From contig JABFXP010000101.1 in NCBI GenBank assembly GCA_013361685.1, forward strand, positions 1-42,918: a stretch of DNA of 42,918 nucleotides, written 5' to 3'. The translations under genes were made by a program, and so were the position numbers. Positions within the stretch are counted from its first letter, which is position 1; each line of letters starts with the position of its first letter. Positions 30,702-39,590 of this stretch are shown here, piece after piece. The notes under the pieces are model-generated. The model was not told where the DNA came from. It did no database searches and worked only from the letters and a program-made list of their open reading frames with translations. The stretch is from Catenulispora sp. (GTDB lineage: Bacteria > Actinomycetota > Actinomycetes > Streptomycetales > Catenulisporaceae).

Positions 30702-32138
30702 TCAGTGGCCGAATACCGGGGCCGCGGAAGGGTCGGGCCGTCCGGCCGGCAGAAGCCGCAGCGACAGCACGGCGGCGGTCAAGGCGAGGACGTAGGCAAC
30801 GGTGAACGCGGTGCGCAGGCCATGCACGCTGCCGGCGGCCAGGCTGGAGACCGCCAGCGCGGAGGCCAGCGCGACTCCGAGCGCCGCGCCGAGTTCGTGG
30901 CCGGTGTTGACGATCCCGGACACCAGGCCGGCTTCGCGGTGGTCCACCTGGTGCATGGCGGAGATGGAGGCGCTGACGAAGACCGCGCCTGCGCCCATGG
31001 CCAGCAGGACGAATCCGGGGACGACGTCGGTGAACAGGTGCGCGTCGCGTGGGATGCGCGCCATCAGCGCCGCACCGATGCCGGCCAGGGTGAACCCGGT
31101 TGCGGCGACCCGGCGGAAGCCGAGGTGTCCGATGGCGTGCGCGGCCAGATGGGCGCCGGCGACGGTGGCGACGGTCACCGGCAGGAACGCCAGTCCCGTG
31201 CGTAGGGCGGAATACCCCAGCAGCCGCTGCAGGTCCAGGGAGATCAGGAAGAAACCCGTCAGCAACAGAGTGGACCCGCCCAGCATCGCCGTCACGCCGT
31301 CGGCGATCTGGCGTCGGGCCAACAGCGACAGCCGAACCAGGGGCACCTCTGCGGCATGTTCGACGACGACGAACACCACGGCGGCCGCAGCGGCCGCGCA
31401 GAGCGGAACCAGAGCGCTGATGCTGCCCCAGCCGGTGTGCCCGGCTTGGATGAGCCCGTAGATTCCCAGCGCCGCCGTGGCCGTCACCGTGACGGCGCCG
31501 CGCAGGTCCAGACCGCGAAGCCCGTCTCCGGGGGTGGACGGCACCACGGTGGGAACCAGCGCGAAGACTGCCGCGCCGATCGGGACGTTGATGTAGAACA
31601 CCCAGGCCCAGCCGGGGCCGGCGGTCAGTGCGCCGCCGAGCAGGACGCCCAGTGCCGCCCCGGACCCGCCGATCGCGCCCCAGACGCCGAGTGCTCTATT
31701 GCGCTCGGAGCCGTGGAACGTCGTGGTGATGATGGACATCGCCGCCGGGGACAGCAGCGCTGCCCCCACGCCTTGCGCGGCGCGGGCCGTGATCAGCATG
31801 CCGCCGCTGGTCGCCAGGCCCGAGGCGAGCGACGCGGCGGTGAAGATTCCGAGGCCGAGCAGGAACGTGCGGCGGCGGCCCAGGCCGTCGGCCAGGCGTC
31901 CACCGAGCAGCAGCAGTCCGCCGAAGCACAGCGAGTAGGCCGCGACGACCCAGGTCAGCGAGGTGTCGCCGAGGGACAGGTCGCGGGCGATCGAGGGCAG
32001 CGCGACGTTCACCACGGTGATGTCGATGATCAGCATGAACTGGGCCAGGCACAGCAGCCCGAGGGCCCGCCAGCGTCCAGGATCAAGGATCTCGGCTGTC
32101 GGCGTGTGGGCGGGGTGGGCGATCGGTGGGTGGTTCAC
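30702..32138 (-). CDS. MFS drug exporter, EmrB/QacA (DHA2) type
   Basis: A 478-residue, 14-helix major facilitator exporter. It has LCLAQFMLIIDITVVNVALP (motif D1), WVVAAYSLCFGGLLLLGGRL ADGLGRRR (motif A) and the antiporter motif C ALGVWGAIGGSGAALGVLLG GAL. The GTG at 32138 has GAGGTG before it. It follows the MMPL gene by 64 bp on the same strand, so both may be transcribed from the TetR-controlled promoter. Likely expels toxic compounds across the inner membrane by proton exchange; substrate unknown. Confidence 0.9.
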   Translation of the reverse strand: MNHPPIAHPAHTPTAEILDPGRWRALGLLCLAQFMLIIDITVVNVALPSIARDLSLGDTSLTWVVAAYSLCFGGLLLLGGRLADGLGRRRTFLLGLGIFTAASLASGLATSGGMLITARAAQGVGAALLSPAAMSIITTTFHGSERNRALGVWGAIGGSGAALGVLLGGALTAGPGWAWVFYINVPIGAAVFALVPTVVPSTPGDGLRGLDLRGAVTVTATAALGIYGLIQAGHTGWGSISALVPLCAAAAAAVVFVVVEHAAEVPLVRLSLLARRQIADGVTAMLGGSTLLLTGFFLISLDLQRLLGYSALRTGLAFLPVTVATVAGAHLAAHAIGHLGFRRVAATGFTLAGIGAALMARIPRDAHLFTDVVPGFVLLAMGAGAVFVSASISAMHQVDHREAGLVSGIVNTGHELGAALGVALASALAVSSLAAGSVHGLRTAFTVAYVLALTAAVLSLRLLPAGRPDPSAAPVFGH

Positions 32139-32202
32139 GGCGCACCTCTCAAGGTCGAGCGTTGCTGTTCGGATTGGCAGGGAAAGGAGAGCGCTTGGCT
32201 GA

Positions 32203-34389
32203 TCATTCGGCGGTCCGGGACAGCGCCGGGTGGTCGAGGCGGGGTGAGGCGTCGGCGGGTTCGTGGATGCCGTAGCGGCGGTAGATCCCGGCCAGGCGTG
32301 GCGGCGCCCACCAGTTGCGCCGGCCCAGCAGCCGCATGGTGGCCGGGACCAGCAGGGCCCGGACCAAGGTGGCGTCGATGAGGATCGCGGTGATCATGCC
32401 GAGGCCGATGAACTTGGCGAAGACGATCTGTCCGGAGGCGAAGCCGGCCATCACGACGATCAACAGCAGCGCCGCAGTCGTGATGATCCGCCCGGTGCGC
32501 TGCAGGCCGACGGCGACCGCCGCGGTGTTGTCACCCGTGGCGTCGTAGGCCTCGCGGACCCGGGACAGCAGGAACACCTCGTAGTCGGTGGCCAGGCCGA
32601 ACAACACGGCGAGGATGAACACCGGCAGGTTGGGCTCGATGTCCCCAGTCGGGGTGAACCCGAGCAGGCCGGCCAGGTGGCCGCCGGCGAAGATCCAGGA
32701 GACGACGCCGAACGACGCGGCTAGGGAGACCAGGTTCATCGCGATCGCCTTGAGCGGCAGCACCACGGACCCGAAAGCGAGGAACAACAGCACCAGCGTG
32801 ACCGCGGCCATGATCGCGGCCATCCACGGCAGCCGCGCGCCCAGACTTTGCAACTGGTCCACGTCGGCGGCCGACCGGCCGCCGACCAGCACCCGGACGC
32901 CGGAAGGCTCGGGCAGCGCGCGGATCGCCCGCACGGCCTGGTAGGCCTGCGCCCCGGCCCGCGGACCGCTGTAGTCGACGGTGATCAGGGTCGCGGTGCC
33001 ACGGGCGGCGGCCGTCTGCGCGCCGGTGACCCCTGACAGGGCTTTGATGCGCCCGGTGACGTCGACGACGCGGTCGGGCGAGGCGCCGTCGATGAGGACC
33101 TGGATCGGGGCGGCCTGTCCTGTCGGGAAATGGGTGGCGATCTGCTCGCTGACTAGCCGCGGCTGCGAGCCGGCGGGGAGGATCCGCTCGTCGGCCCCGG
33201 CGAAGCGTGCGCCGGTGAGGGGCGCCGCGAGCACGGCCAGCGATGCGAGAACCGCCAGGGTGTAGAGCACGGGGCGGCGCATCACACTGTGTGCGAGGCG
33301 TGCCCAGCCTCCGGCGTCACCGGTTGCCGCTGCTGCGGTGTGTCGGCGGGGCCACGGGAGCCGGGGGCGCGGGACGGGCCAGGCGTTGATGCGCGGTCCC
33401 AGGACGGCCAGCATCGCGGGCAGCACGGTCAGCGCGCCGAGCATGGCGATCAGGACGGCGGCGGTGCCGCCCAGGCCCATGGACCGCAGGAAACCCTGTG
33501 GAAAGATCAGCAGGCTGGACAGGGCCAGGGCGACGGTCAGTCCGGACACCAGCACGGTGCGCCCGGCGGTCGCCATGGTCACCGAGATCGCCTGCGGGGT
33601 GTCGCGGCCGGCGGCCAGTTCCTCGCGGAACCGGTTGACGATGAACAGCGCGTAGTCGATGGCCATGCCCAGCCCGAGGACGGTGATGCTGTTGACCGCG
33701 AAGGTGGACAGGTCGGTGACCGTGGCGATGCCCCGGGCCGCAGTCAGCGCACCCAGCACGGCCAGCGCGCCGATCAGCAGCGGCATGCCGGCAGCGACCA
33801 CGCCGCCGAAGACGACGACGAGCAGGACCAGCACGACGGGCATGGCGATCATCTCGCCGGAGCTGACGTCGTTCTTGGTGAGGTCGTCGACGCCTGTCTC
33901 GAACGCGACGACGCCGCCGACGCTGGTGGCGACCCCGGGCGCGTCCAGCGCCGGGCGCAGCGTCTGGTAGGCGCGGCGCTTGCCGTCGTCATCGGCGGCC
34001 CGCAGCCGGATCGCGGCATACGTTGCGTGCCGGTCGGTGGAAACCAGCGCCGGATTGCCGGTGTCCGCGTAGGTCAGGACGCTGTCGACCTCCGGGCGCT
34101 GCCGCAGCGCGGCGAGCGTCGAGGCGACCGGTCCGGCGAAGGCCGGGTCGTCGATGGTGGCGGTGCCGGCCGAGTACAGGACCACGATGTCAGGGGTCTG
34201 GTTGCCCAGCTCGGCCGCAATCGCCGATGCCGCCCTCGCCGATTCGCTGCCCGGGTCGTCGAACCCACCGCTCTTCAGCACGCCGAACACCCCGGTGCCC
34301 CACAGCACGCCGGCCGCGACCACCACCAGCGCGGCGGCCAGGACGAAATGCCGGAACCTGACCACGATCGTGCCCCACCTGATGAACAT
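32203..34389 (-). CDS. MMPL-family RND transporter
   Basis: A 728-residue MMPL/RND-type membrane protein with two repeats, each one helix, a large extracytoplasmic loop and five helices. Typical segments are VLGLGMAIDYALFIVNRFRE, the proton-relay GLGMAIDYALF/Y motif in repeat 1 (about 235-250), and FGLATDYEVFLLSRVRE in repeat 2 (about 590-605). Repeat 1 contains a loop with QTPDIVVLYSAG. MMPL proteins export lipids or antibiotics. It is divergent from the tetR gene, and its start codon is 21 bp from the double palindrome at 34410-34446, so repression by that TetR protein is very likely. Confidence 0.92.
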   Translation of the reverse strand: MFIRWGTIVVRFRHFVLAAALVVVAAGVLWGTGVFGVLKSGGFDDPGSESARAASAIAAELGNQTPDIVVLYSAGTATIDDPAFAGPVASTLAALRQRPEVDSVLTYADTGNPALVSTDRHATYAAIRLRAADDDGKRRAYQTLRPALDAPGVATSVGGVVAFETGVDDLTKNDVSSGEMIAMPVVLVLLVVVFGGVVAAGMPLLIGALAVLGALTAARGIATVTDLSTFAVNSITVLGLGMAIDYALFIVNRFREELAAGRDTPQAISVTMATAGRTVLVSGLTVALALSSLLIFPQGFLRSMGLGGTAAVLIAMLGALTVLPAMLAVLGPRINAWPVPRPRLPWPRRHTAAAATGDAGGWARLAHSVMRRPVLYTLAVLASLAVLAAPLTGARFAGADERILPAGSQPRLVSEQIATHFPTGQAAPIQVLIDGASPDRVVDVTGRIKALSGVTGAQTAAARGTATLITVDYSGPRAGAQAYQAVRAIRALPEPSGVRVLVGGRSAADVDQLQSLGARLPWMAAIMAAVTLVLLFLAFGSVVLPLKAIAMNLVSLAASFGVVSWIFAGGHLAGLLGFTPTGDIEPNLPVFILAVLFGLATDYEVFLLSRVREAYDATGDNTAAVAVGLQRTGRIITTAALLLIVVMAGFASGQIVFAKFIGLGMITAILIDATLVRALLVPATMRLLGRRNWWAPPRLAGIYRRYGIHEPADASPRLDHPALSRTAE

Positions 34390-34409
34390 CGCCGCCTCCG
34401 CAGGCTAGA

Positions 34410-34446
34410 ATGAGCATGTGCTCATAGAGTATGAGCACATGCTCAT
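34410..34446. promoter_or_regulatory. Doubled palindromic TetR operator
   Basis: Two 16-bp palindromes lie 5 bp apart: ATGAGCATGTGCTCAT (34410-34425) and ATGAGCACATGCTCAT (34431-34446). Each has 7-bp arms (ATGAGCA/TGCTCAT), and they are exact reverse complements of each other, so the whole 37-bp site is also symmetrical. It sits between the MMPL gene and tetR, where a TetR repressor would control both directions. Center spacing is 21 bp, two helical turns, so two dimers could bind the same face. Confidence 0.9.
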
Positions 34447-34502
34447 ACCTGCAAGGGCGACGCCGTGATCCCCCGATCCGGCCGGCGAGATCGGAGAGAA
34501 CG

Positions 34503-35120
34503 ATGTCCCCCCGAGGCGTGGCGACCCCCAACGTCCGCGAGCAGCTGTTCGCCGCCGCCGAACGCGTCCTGGCCAGGGAGGGGCCGGCCGGACTGACCAA
34601 CCGGGCCGTCACCGCCGAGGCCGGTTTCGCCACGGGCCTGCTCTACAAGCACTTCGCCGACATCGACACCTTCATCGCCGAACTGGTCCTCGACCGGATG
34701 CGCCAGAGCGCACAGACCGCCGCCGCCTTGACCGACCGAGTCGGCCAGGGCACCGTCGCCGCCAATCTCACCGACGCGGTGACGAGTCTGCTCGGGCCGC
34801 AGGGCCCTGCCATGACCGCCGCCGCGATGAGCCGGCCCGGGATCTCCGGGCAGGTCCGCGCCGCGATGGAACAAGGCGCGCCGAGCTTCGGCGCGATCGA
34901 GGCGTCCATCACCGGCTATCTCGACCAGGAGAAGGATCTCGGCCGGATCGGGGCGGACACCGACACCGAAACCCTGGCGCTGGCGATCGTCGGGACCCTC
35001 CACCACCTGCTGATGACCGGCTGGGCCGGCACACCCGACCCCGCCGCCAGGGTCCGACGACTCATCGCCGTCCTCGACGCCGGCATGGCACCCGGCGGCG
35101 GACTCTCATCAGGTTCCTGA
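34503..35120 (+). CDS. TetR-family transcriptional repressor
   Basis: A 205-residue regulator. The helix-turn-helix (about 10-55) reads VREQLFAAAERVLAREGPAG then LTNRAVTAEAGFATGLLYKH FADIDTFIAELV. ATG 34503 follows GGAGAGA at 5 nt; an upstream in-frame start at 34431 would run through the operator and is unlikely. The C-terminal ligand-binding domain is all-helical and matches the TetR_C pattern of …IVGTLHHLLMTGW. It probably represses the MMPL and MFS genes and itself by binding the double palindrome at 34410-34446, and releases when a compound exported by the pumps binds. Confidence 0.92.
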   Translation: MSPRGVATPNVREQLFAAAERVLAREGPAGLTNRAVTAEAGFATGLLYKHFADIDTFIAELVLDRMRQSAQTAAALTDRVGQGTVAANLTDAVTSLLGPQGPAMTAAAMSRPGISGQVRAAMEQGAPSFGAIEASITGYLDQEKDLGRIGADTDTETLALAIVGTLHHLLMTGWAGTPDPAARVRRLIAVLDAGMAPGGGLSSGS

Positions 35121-35277
35121 GTATCCGTTCTCATTTTCTGCGTGCCCGCCCTGGGGCGACCCGGACGAGACGCGGCCCCTGCCCGCGGGCCTCACCCGCG
35201 ACGCGACGCACGGCCGACGCTGGACACGGTTCCGTTGAGTCGGGAGCGGCGTTCTCGGGGCGGAATCACGTGGAGAT

Positions 35278-36522
35278 CTACGCCTGAGATCCGCGAGCCG
35301 CCCGGCCGCCTCGCTGGAGGAAGTCGCGTTCAGCGTCGGTCGGCGCCATCTCGGCCGCCCGATGGTAGGCATCTGCGGCCTCGCCGTCGCGGCCCACCCG
35401 GCGCAGCAAATCGGCGCGTGTGGCGTGGAACCGGTGGTAGTTGTCCAGGTCGAGTTCCTCCACCAAGGCCAGGGCGGCGGCGGGTCCGTACACCTCGCCG
35501 ACGGCGATGGCGCGGTTGAGGGCCACGACTGGTGTCGGTGCGATGGCGAGCAGCTGGTCGTACAGGGTGAGGATCTGTGGCCACTCGGTCTGTCCGGCGG
35601 TCGGGGCGTCGGCGTGCACGGCGTTGACAGCCGCCTGCAGCTGATACGGGCCGGGTTGGTTGCGGCTGATGCAGCTGCGGACGATTCCCTGGCCTTCGGC
35701 GATCAGGGCTCGATCCCATCGGGTGCGGTCCTGGTCGGCAAGGAGTACCAGGGTGCCGTCCTGCCGCGTCCGGGAAGCGCGTCGGGATTCGGTCAACAGC
35801 AGCAGCGCGAGCAGGCCGGCCACCTCGGGCTCGTCGGGCATGAGGGTGGCCAGTATCCGGGCAAGCCGGATCGCCTCAGGGCACAGTCCGGGTTCGGCCG
35901 GCCCGTCCAGACCGGCGGTGTAGACGAGGTAGACGACCGTCAGCACCGGGCGTAGGCGGTCGGGCAGCTCGTGATCGGCCGGCACGCGATAGGGGATCCG
36001 CGCAGCCTTGATCTTCCGCTTGGCCCGTACGAGGCGTACCGCCATCGTCTGCTCGGCCACCAGGAACGACCTTGCAACGTCCCTGGTGGACAGCCCGCCG
36101 AGCAGCCGCAGCGTGAGCGCCACCTGAGCCTCGGTGGACAGCGCCGGGTGGCAGCAGGTGAAGATGAGCCGCAGCCGGTCATCCTCCACGGTGTCCGTCT
36201 CCTCAGCCCCACCAGGATCGTGCTCGTCGGATGAGAGCACCGCTGCCTCCCTGAGCAGTTCCCGTCCTCGCGACTCTCGGCGCAGGCGGTCGATGGCGCG
36301 GTTGCGGGCGGTGGTCGTGAGCCAGCCGCCCGGGTTGGGTGGCAGGCCGTCGCCCGGCCATTTGGCAAGGGCGACGGCGAACGCCTCCTGTACTGCGTCC
36401 TCGGCGATGTCGATGTCGCCGAACAGACGGATCAGGGCGGCCACACACCGGCCGGACTCCTCGCGGAAGATCCGGCCGACCTCGGCCTGGTCGGGCCCGA
36501 GTGCGGCGCCGAGTTCATCCAC
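35278..36522 (-). CDS. ECF42-type sigma factor with C-terminal TPR-like extension
   Basis: A 414-residue extracytoplasmic-function sigma factor, twice the usual ECF length. Sigma2 (about 15-80) reads IFREESGRCVAALIRLFGDI then DIAEDAVQEAFAVALAKWPG; sigma4 (about 120-180) has CCHPALSTEAQVALTLRLLG and LSTRDVARSFLVAEQTMAVR. The C-terminal ~220 residues contain helical TPR-like repeats ending ADAYHRAAEMAPTDAERDFL, which in the ECF42 group are needed for activity. There is no anti-sigma gene; instead the DGPF-protein gene lies 3 bp upstream, as is typical of ECF42. The GTG at 36522 is the likely start. Confidence 0.9.
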   Translation of the reverse strand: MDELGAALGPDQAEVGRIFREESGRCVAALIRLFGDIDIAEDAVQEAFAVALAKWPGDGLPPNPGGWLTTTARNRAIDRLRRESRGRELLREAAVLSSDEHDPGGAEETDTVEDDRLRLIFTCCHPALSTEAQVALTLRLLGGLSTRDVARSFLVAEQTMAVRLVRAKRKIKAARIPYRVPADHELPDRLRPVLTVVYLVYTAGLDGPAEPGLCPEAIRLARILATLMPDEPEVAGLLALLLLTESRRASRTRQDGTLVLLADQDRTRWDRALIAEGQGIVRSCISRNQPGPYQLQAAVNAVHADAPTAGQTEWPQILTLYDQLLAIAPTPVVALNRAIAVGEVYGPAAALALVEELDLDNYHRFHATRADLLRRVGRDGEAADAYHRAAEMAPTDAERDFLQRGGRAARGSQA

Positions 36523-36525
36523 GCG

Positions 36526-36888
36526 TCAGGCTCCGGGCTCGTCCCAGAACGGCCGGACTTCGATCGGCTGACCGATGAGGTCGGTGACCCTCGACGCCCA
36601 GCCCAGCGCGGCGTCCAGGTCCTCGGCCTGGATGATGTAGAAGCCGCCGAGGTGCTCCCTGGATTCGGCGAACGGGCCGTCGGTGGTCAGCACCTGGCCG
36701 GCGGACATGCGTACGACGGTGGCGGTGGCCGGTTCGGTCAGGCGGCCACCGAAGACCCAGACCCCGGCGGACTTCATCTCCTCCTGGAAGGCCATGACCT
36801 GCTTGAAGGACTGCTGCATCTCCTCGTCGGTCATTGGCTCGCGGACCTCGCCGTCAACGCTGTGGACCGACAACAGGTACTTCGCCAT
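36526..36888 (-). CDS. YCII/DGPF-domain protein, ECF42 partner
   Basis: A 120-residue YCII-related ferredoxin-like protein with the name-giving signature LTTDGPFAESREHLGGFYII near residue 68, plus MAKYLLSVHSVDGEVREPMT at the start and VRPFWDE near the end. It has a strong AGGAGG ribosome-binding site just before ATG 36888 and precedes the ECF42 sigma gene by 3 bp. DGPF proteins are the usual genetic partners, and often targets, of ECF42 sigma factors. Its chemistry is not known. Confidence 0.92.
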   Translation of the reverse strand: MAKYLLSVHSVDGEVREPMTDEEMQQSFKQVMAFQEEMKSAGVWVFGGRLTEPATATVVRMSAGQVLTTDGPFAESREHLGGFYIIQAEDLDAALGWASRVTDLIGQPIEVRPFWDEPGA

Positions 36889-37015
36889 GGTGGACCTCCT
36901 CGCGCTGAGCGGGCTCTTCCCGCCTCTCATCCCTGCTACGAACGGGCCCTGCCCAGATTGACACCCCGCCGGGAAAAGCGCTCGCGGTGAACTGGCGGGT
37001 TTCACCAGCGCACGA

Positions 37016-37039
37016 TACTCTCATTATAGAAGTACTCTC
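37016..37039. promoter_or_regulatory. Possible HxlR-type operator
   Basis: TACTCTC occurs at 37016-37022 and 37033-37039. The first TACT and the AGTA at 37031-37034 form an 11-nt-spaced dyad, similar in kind to TACT…AGTA sites used by HxlR/YodB regulators. It is 24 bp before the NTF2-like gene start. A weak call. Confidence 0.3.
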
Positions 37040-37062
37040 CCGTCAAGAAAGGAGTCATCGCC

Positions 37063-37425
37063 ATGGATGCCACCGAGCTCTTCCGCACCTACCTCGACCG
37101 CTTCACCTCCGGCGACACCGCCGGAGCCGCCGAGCTGCTCACCGACGACTTCCGATTCCACGGGCCGATCCTCCAGTCCGAGGGCAAGGCCGCCTTCCTG
37201 GCCGGCTCGGCGCAGCTGGGCCCGATCATGCGCGGCTTCCAGATCCACCGGCAGTGGCAGGACGGCAACGAGGTCTGCTCCTTCTACGATTTCAAAATCA
37301 AGACGCCGGTCGGGACCGGGTCGATCCCGATGGCCGAGTGGAACACCGTCCGCGACGGCCAGCTCGCCTCGGGCCGCCTCGTCTTCGACACCGCGGCCAT
37401 GGCCGCACTGATGCCGACCGCCTAG
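37063..37425 (+). CDS. NTF2/SnoaL-like protein
   Basis: A 120-residue cone-fold protein: MDATELFRTYLDRFTSGDTA then GAAELLTDDFRFHGPILQSEG, which is the usual SnoaL/NTF2 start, ending RLVFDTAAMAALMPTA. A good AAAGGAG site precedes ATG 37063. Family members are small enzymes or ligand-binding proteins; none of the clear catalytic His/Asp sets is recognisable. It is followed by the HxlR gene after 14 bp and is probably co-regulated with it. Confidence 0.78.
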   Translation: MDATELFRTYLDRFTSGDTAGAAELLTDDFRFHGPILQSEGKAAFLAGSAQLGPIMRGFQIHRQWQDGNEVCSFYDFKIKTPVGTGSIPMAEWNTVRDGQLASGRLVFDTAAMAALMPTA

Positions 37426-37439
37426 ACAAGGACACCGCG

Positions 37440-38135
37440 ATGCCAAGCAGGCCCTGGACTGGGTACGGGCGGTTCTGTCCGCTGGCCCGCGGGCTGGACG
37501 TGATCGGCGAGCGCTGGACGCTGGTGATCGTCCAGGAGCTGCTGAAACAGCCCTACCGCTACGGCGCGCTGCTGGACCGGCTGCCCGGGATCAGCACCAG
37601 CGTCCTGTCCGACCGGCTGCGCCGCCTGGAGCGAGCCGGGGTAGTGGCCCGGGAGCTTGGCGCCGTCGGTGCCGGCGTGATGTACACGCTCACCGCGCGC
37701 GGCCGGGAACTGGAGGAGGCCCTCGGCGCCCTGCGCCGATGGGGCGTGGGATTCCTCGCCGACCCCACAGCCGACGGCTCGGACCGCCAGGACTTCGACG
37801 TCACCTACGTCCAGGGCATCGAGGCGGTGACTGACGGCCAGTTCCAGCTCGTGGTCGACGACCGGCCCGCGACCCTGTACTTCACCGAGGGACGGCTGCG
37901 CCAGGAACCCGGAGCCGCACCCGGGGCGGAACTGATCGTGCGGACCGACTCGGCATTCCTGGACCGCTGGGCCGCGGGACACTCCGGCTGGGACGAGGGC
38001 CGCGCCACCGGCGAAGTGAGCGTCGAAGGCCCTGCTGCGGCGTGGCCACGCTGGCTGGCCGCCACCGGCTACCTCCTGCGAGTCGAACCGGGCACTGACG
38101 ACGGCCTCGTGATGGAAGAAGGCAGACATGACTGA
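37440..38135 (+). CDS. HxlR-family regulator with C-terminal SCP2-like domain
   Basis: A 231-residue regulator. The N-terminal HxlR winged helix (about 5-105) reads GYGRFCPLARGLDVIGERWT then LVIVQELLKQPYRYGALLDR LPGISTSVLSDRLRRLE, including the family Cys (C13) that senses reactive species in some members. The C-terminal half has QFQLVVDDRPATLYFTEG and AELIVRTDSAFLDRWAAG, typical of SCP2-like sterol-binding-type domains. This two-domain layout is common in actinobacteria. It overlaps the YjbR-like gene by 8 nt. Confidence 0.88.
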   Translation: MPSRPWTGYGRFCPLARGLDVIGERWTLVIVQELLKQPYRYGALLDRLPGISTSVLSDRLRRLERAGVVARELGAVGAGVMYTLTARGRELEEALGALRRWGVGFLADPTADGSDRQDFDVTYVQGIEAVTDGQFQLVVDDRPATLYFTEGRLRQEPGAAPGAELIVRTDSAFLDRWAAGHSGWDEGRATGEVSVEGPAAAWPRWLAATGYLLRVEPGTDDGLVMEEGRHD

Positions 38136-38451
38136 GCAGCCCACCGACTTCTTCCGGGCGACCAGCGCCGTCGCGCTCGCCCACGCCGACGTGACGACCG
38201 GCACGATGATGGGCTTCCCCTGCCTACGGCGTGCAGGCGCGTTCTTCGCCTCCTGCGACCATCGTTCCGGCGACCTCATCGTCAAGCTTCCCCGAAACCG
38301 CGTCGAGCAGCTCATCACCGCCGGCGTGGGCCGGCCCTTCGCCCCCGCCGGCAGGACCTTCCGCGAATGGGTCCTGATCGACGACCGCGACAAGACCCAC
38401 TGGACCGAGCTGATCGACGAGGCCCGTGCCTTCGCCGGCGGGAAGCACTGA
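38128..38451 (+). CDS. YjbR/TfoX-like small protein
   Basis: A 107-residue alpha/beta protein: VTTGTMMGFPCLRRAGAFFA then SGDLIVKLPRNRVEQLITAG, FREWVLIDDRDKTHWTELID. The 'MMGFPCLR…FFA' start with 'KL-x-x-x-RV' resembles the TfoX N-terminal/YjbR fold. ATG at 38128 overlaps the HxlR stop by 8 nt, so translation is coupled. Often found beside HxlR or SRPBCC genes; function unknown. Confidence 0.72.
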   Translation: MTEQPTDFFRATSAVALAHADVTTGTMMGFPCLRRAGAFFASCDHRSGDLIVKLPRNRVEQLITAGVGRPFAPAGRTFREWVLIDDRDKTHWTELIDEARAFAGGKH

Positions 38452-38488
38452 GCGCGCCACGGTCTGCCGGGCGCCGGCGGCGGAACGT

Positions 38489-38929
38489 CTATCGGCTCTC
38501 GAGCAGGGTTTTCAGCCGCGCCAGGTCTTTCCGATTGGCCCGGCGCATCGCCGTCGCCATGAACGGCGCGGTGATCTTCGAGAAGCCTGCGGGGTCGCCG
38601 TGGTTGCGCAGCGTCATCCGAGTCAGTCCCGCCCCTTCCGGTTGCCAGGTGTACGTGGTCTGCATCGGGAACGGTCCCTGCGCGGTCCGCATGACGAGCC
38701 GTCTGCCCGGTTCGAGCTCGACGATCTCGTACGTGTAGGCCAGGCGGCGCCCCAGAAAGTGCGCCACGAACGCCAGCTGGGAACCGACGGCGAGCGGCGG
38801 CGGCGTCTGCCACTGGACCGACCGGATGTTGACGTACCACTGCGGCGCGTTGGAAGGGTCGGCCGCGTACTCCGCGACGTCCTCGATCGGCCGGTCGATC
38901 ACAATCTCCGTGTGGACGTCGACCGCCAT
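38489..38929 (-). CDS. SRPBCC-family protein (polyketide cyclase/dehydrase-like)
   Basis: A 146-residue START/SRPBCC-fold protein: [20 protein letters not shown] then [40 protein letters not shown], and [20 protein letters not shown]. This is the classic helix-grip layout with a hydrophobic cavity. The ATG shares a base with the stop of the AHSA1-like gene upstream (TGATG). A ligand or membrane target is not evident. Confidence 0.88.
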   Translation of the reverse strand: MAVDVHTEIVIDRPIEDVAEYAADPSNAPQWYVNIRSVQWQTPPPLAVGSQLAFVAHFLGRRLAYTYEIVELEPGRRLVMRTAQGPFPMQTTYTWQPEGAGLTRMTLRNHGDPAGFSKITAPFMATAMRRANRKDLARLKTLLESR

Positions 38930-39378
38930 CAGGCCCTCATCTCCTCGTGCCAGGTGTCGGGACCCGGGTCTCCGCCGCCAGCGAGGGTCGCCAGCCGGGG
39001 CACATAGCGCGTCCAGCCCAGGTCGTGCTGGCCAAGCGCGTCCTCGGGCAGTCCGGTGTGGACGAGCCGCAGCCGGGTGCCTCCGTCTTCGGGCGTGAGC
39101 GTGATAGTGACGACGCTGCTGCCGGGCGGCACGCCATAGTCGGCCTCCCAACCGAAGGTGTAGGAGACCTGCTTGGGCGGGTCCACCACCAGGTACTCGC
39201 CGACCACGGTCGCCTCGTCGTTGACGACGCACCGGTACGCCCCGCCGGGCCGGGGGTCGGCCTTCACCTCGCGGCCCATCCACCGCTCGTGCTTCGCCGG
39301 GTCGACGAGGTAGCCGAAGACAACCTCCGGCGCGGCGGCGATGTGGATGTCGTGCTCGACCCGGTCGTCGATGATCAT
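38929..39378 (-). CDS. SRPBCC/AHSA1-like protein
   Basis: A 149-residue AHSA1-type protein: [20 protein letters not shown] then [26 protein letters not shown], and [27 protein letters not shown]. The order ArsR-AHSA1 is common in bacteria, where the regulator controls the SRPBCC gene. Here the ATG overlaps the stop of the ArsR fragment (ATGA), but that regulator has lost its N-terminus. It is followed by a second SRPBCC gene in the same operon. Confidence 0.9.
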   Translation of the reverse strand: MIIDDRVEHDIHIAAAPEVVFGYLVDPAKHERWMGREVKADPRPGGAYRCVVNDEATVVGEYLVVDPPKQVSYTFGWEADYGVPPGSSVVTITLTPEDGGTRLRLVHTGLPEDALGQHDLGWTRYVPRLATLAGGGDPGPDTWHEEMRA

Positions 39379-39590
39379 GTCTGCTCCTGTCTCTCGTGCT
39401 CCGCGCCCTCGATCTCGGCTTTGAGCCGGGCCAGCCCGCCGGCCCAGAACCCGTCGATGAACTCTCGCACGCCGACCAGCCCCTCCGGGCGGGCCCGGTA
39501 AAGGCGCCTGGTGCCGTCCCTGCGTTCGGTGACCAGGCGGGCCTCCTTGAGCACGGTCAGATGCTGGGAGATGGCCGGACGGGTCACCAT
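39375..39590 (-). pseudogene. Truncated ArsR-family regulator (C-terminal part only)
   Basis: From about 39590 the minus strand reads [20 protein letters not shown], i.e. the recognition helix and wing of an ArsR regulator, then [20 protein letters not shown] and [12 protein letters not shown]. The normal N-terminus (…ALADPTRR-x-IL-x-L…) is absent: the frame upstream is antisense to a DUF2218 gene. The regulator therefore lacks its first three helices and is very likely inactive. It still overlaps the AHSA1 gene start (ATGA). Confidence 0.8.
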
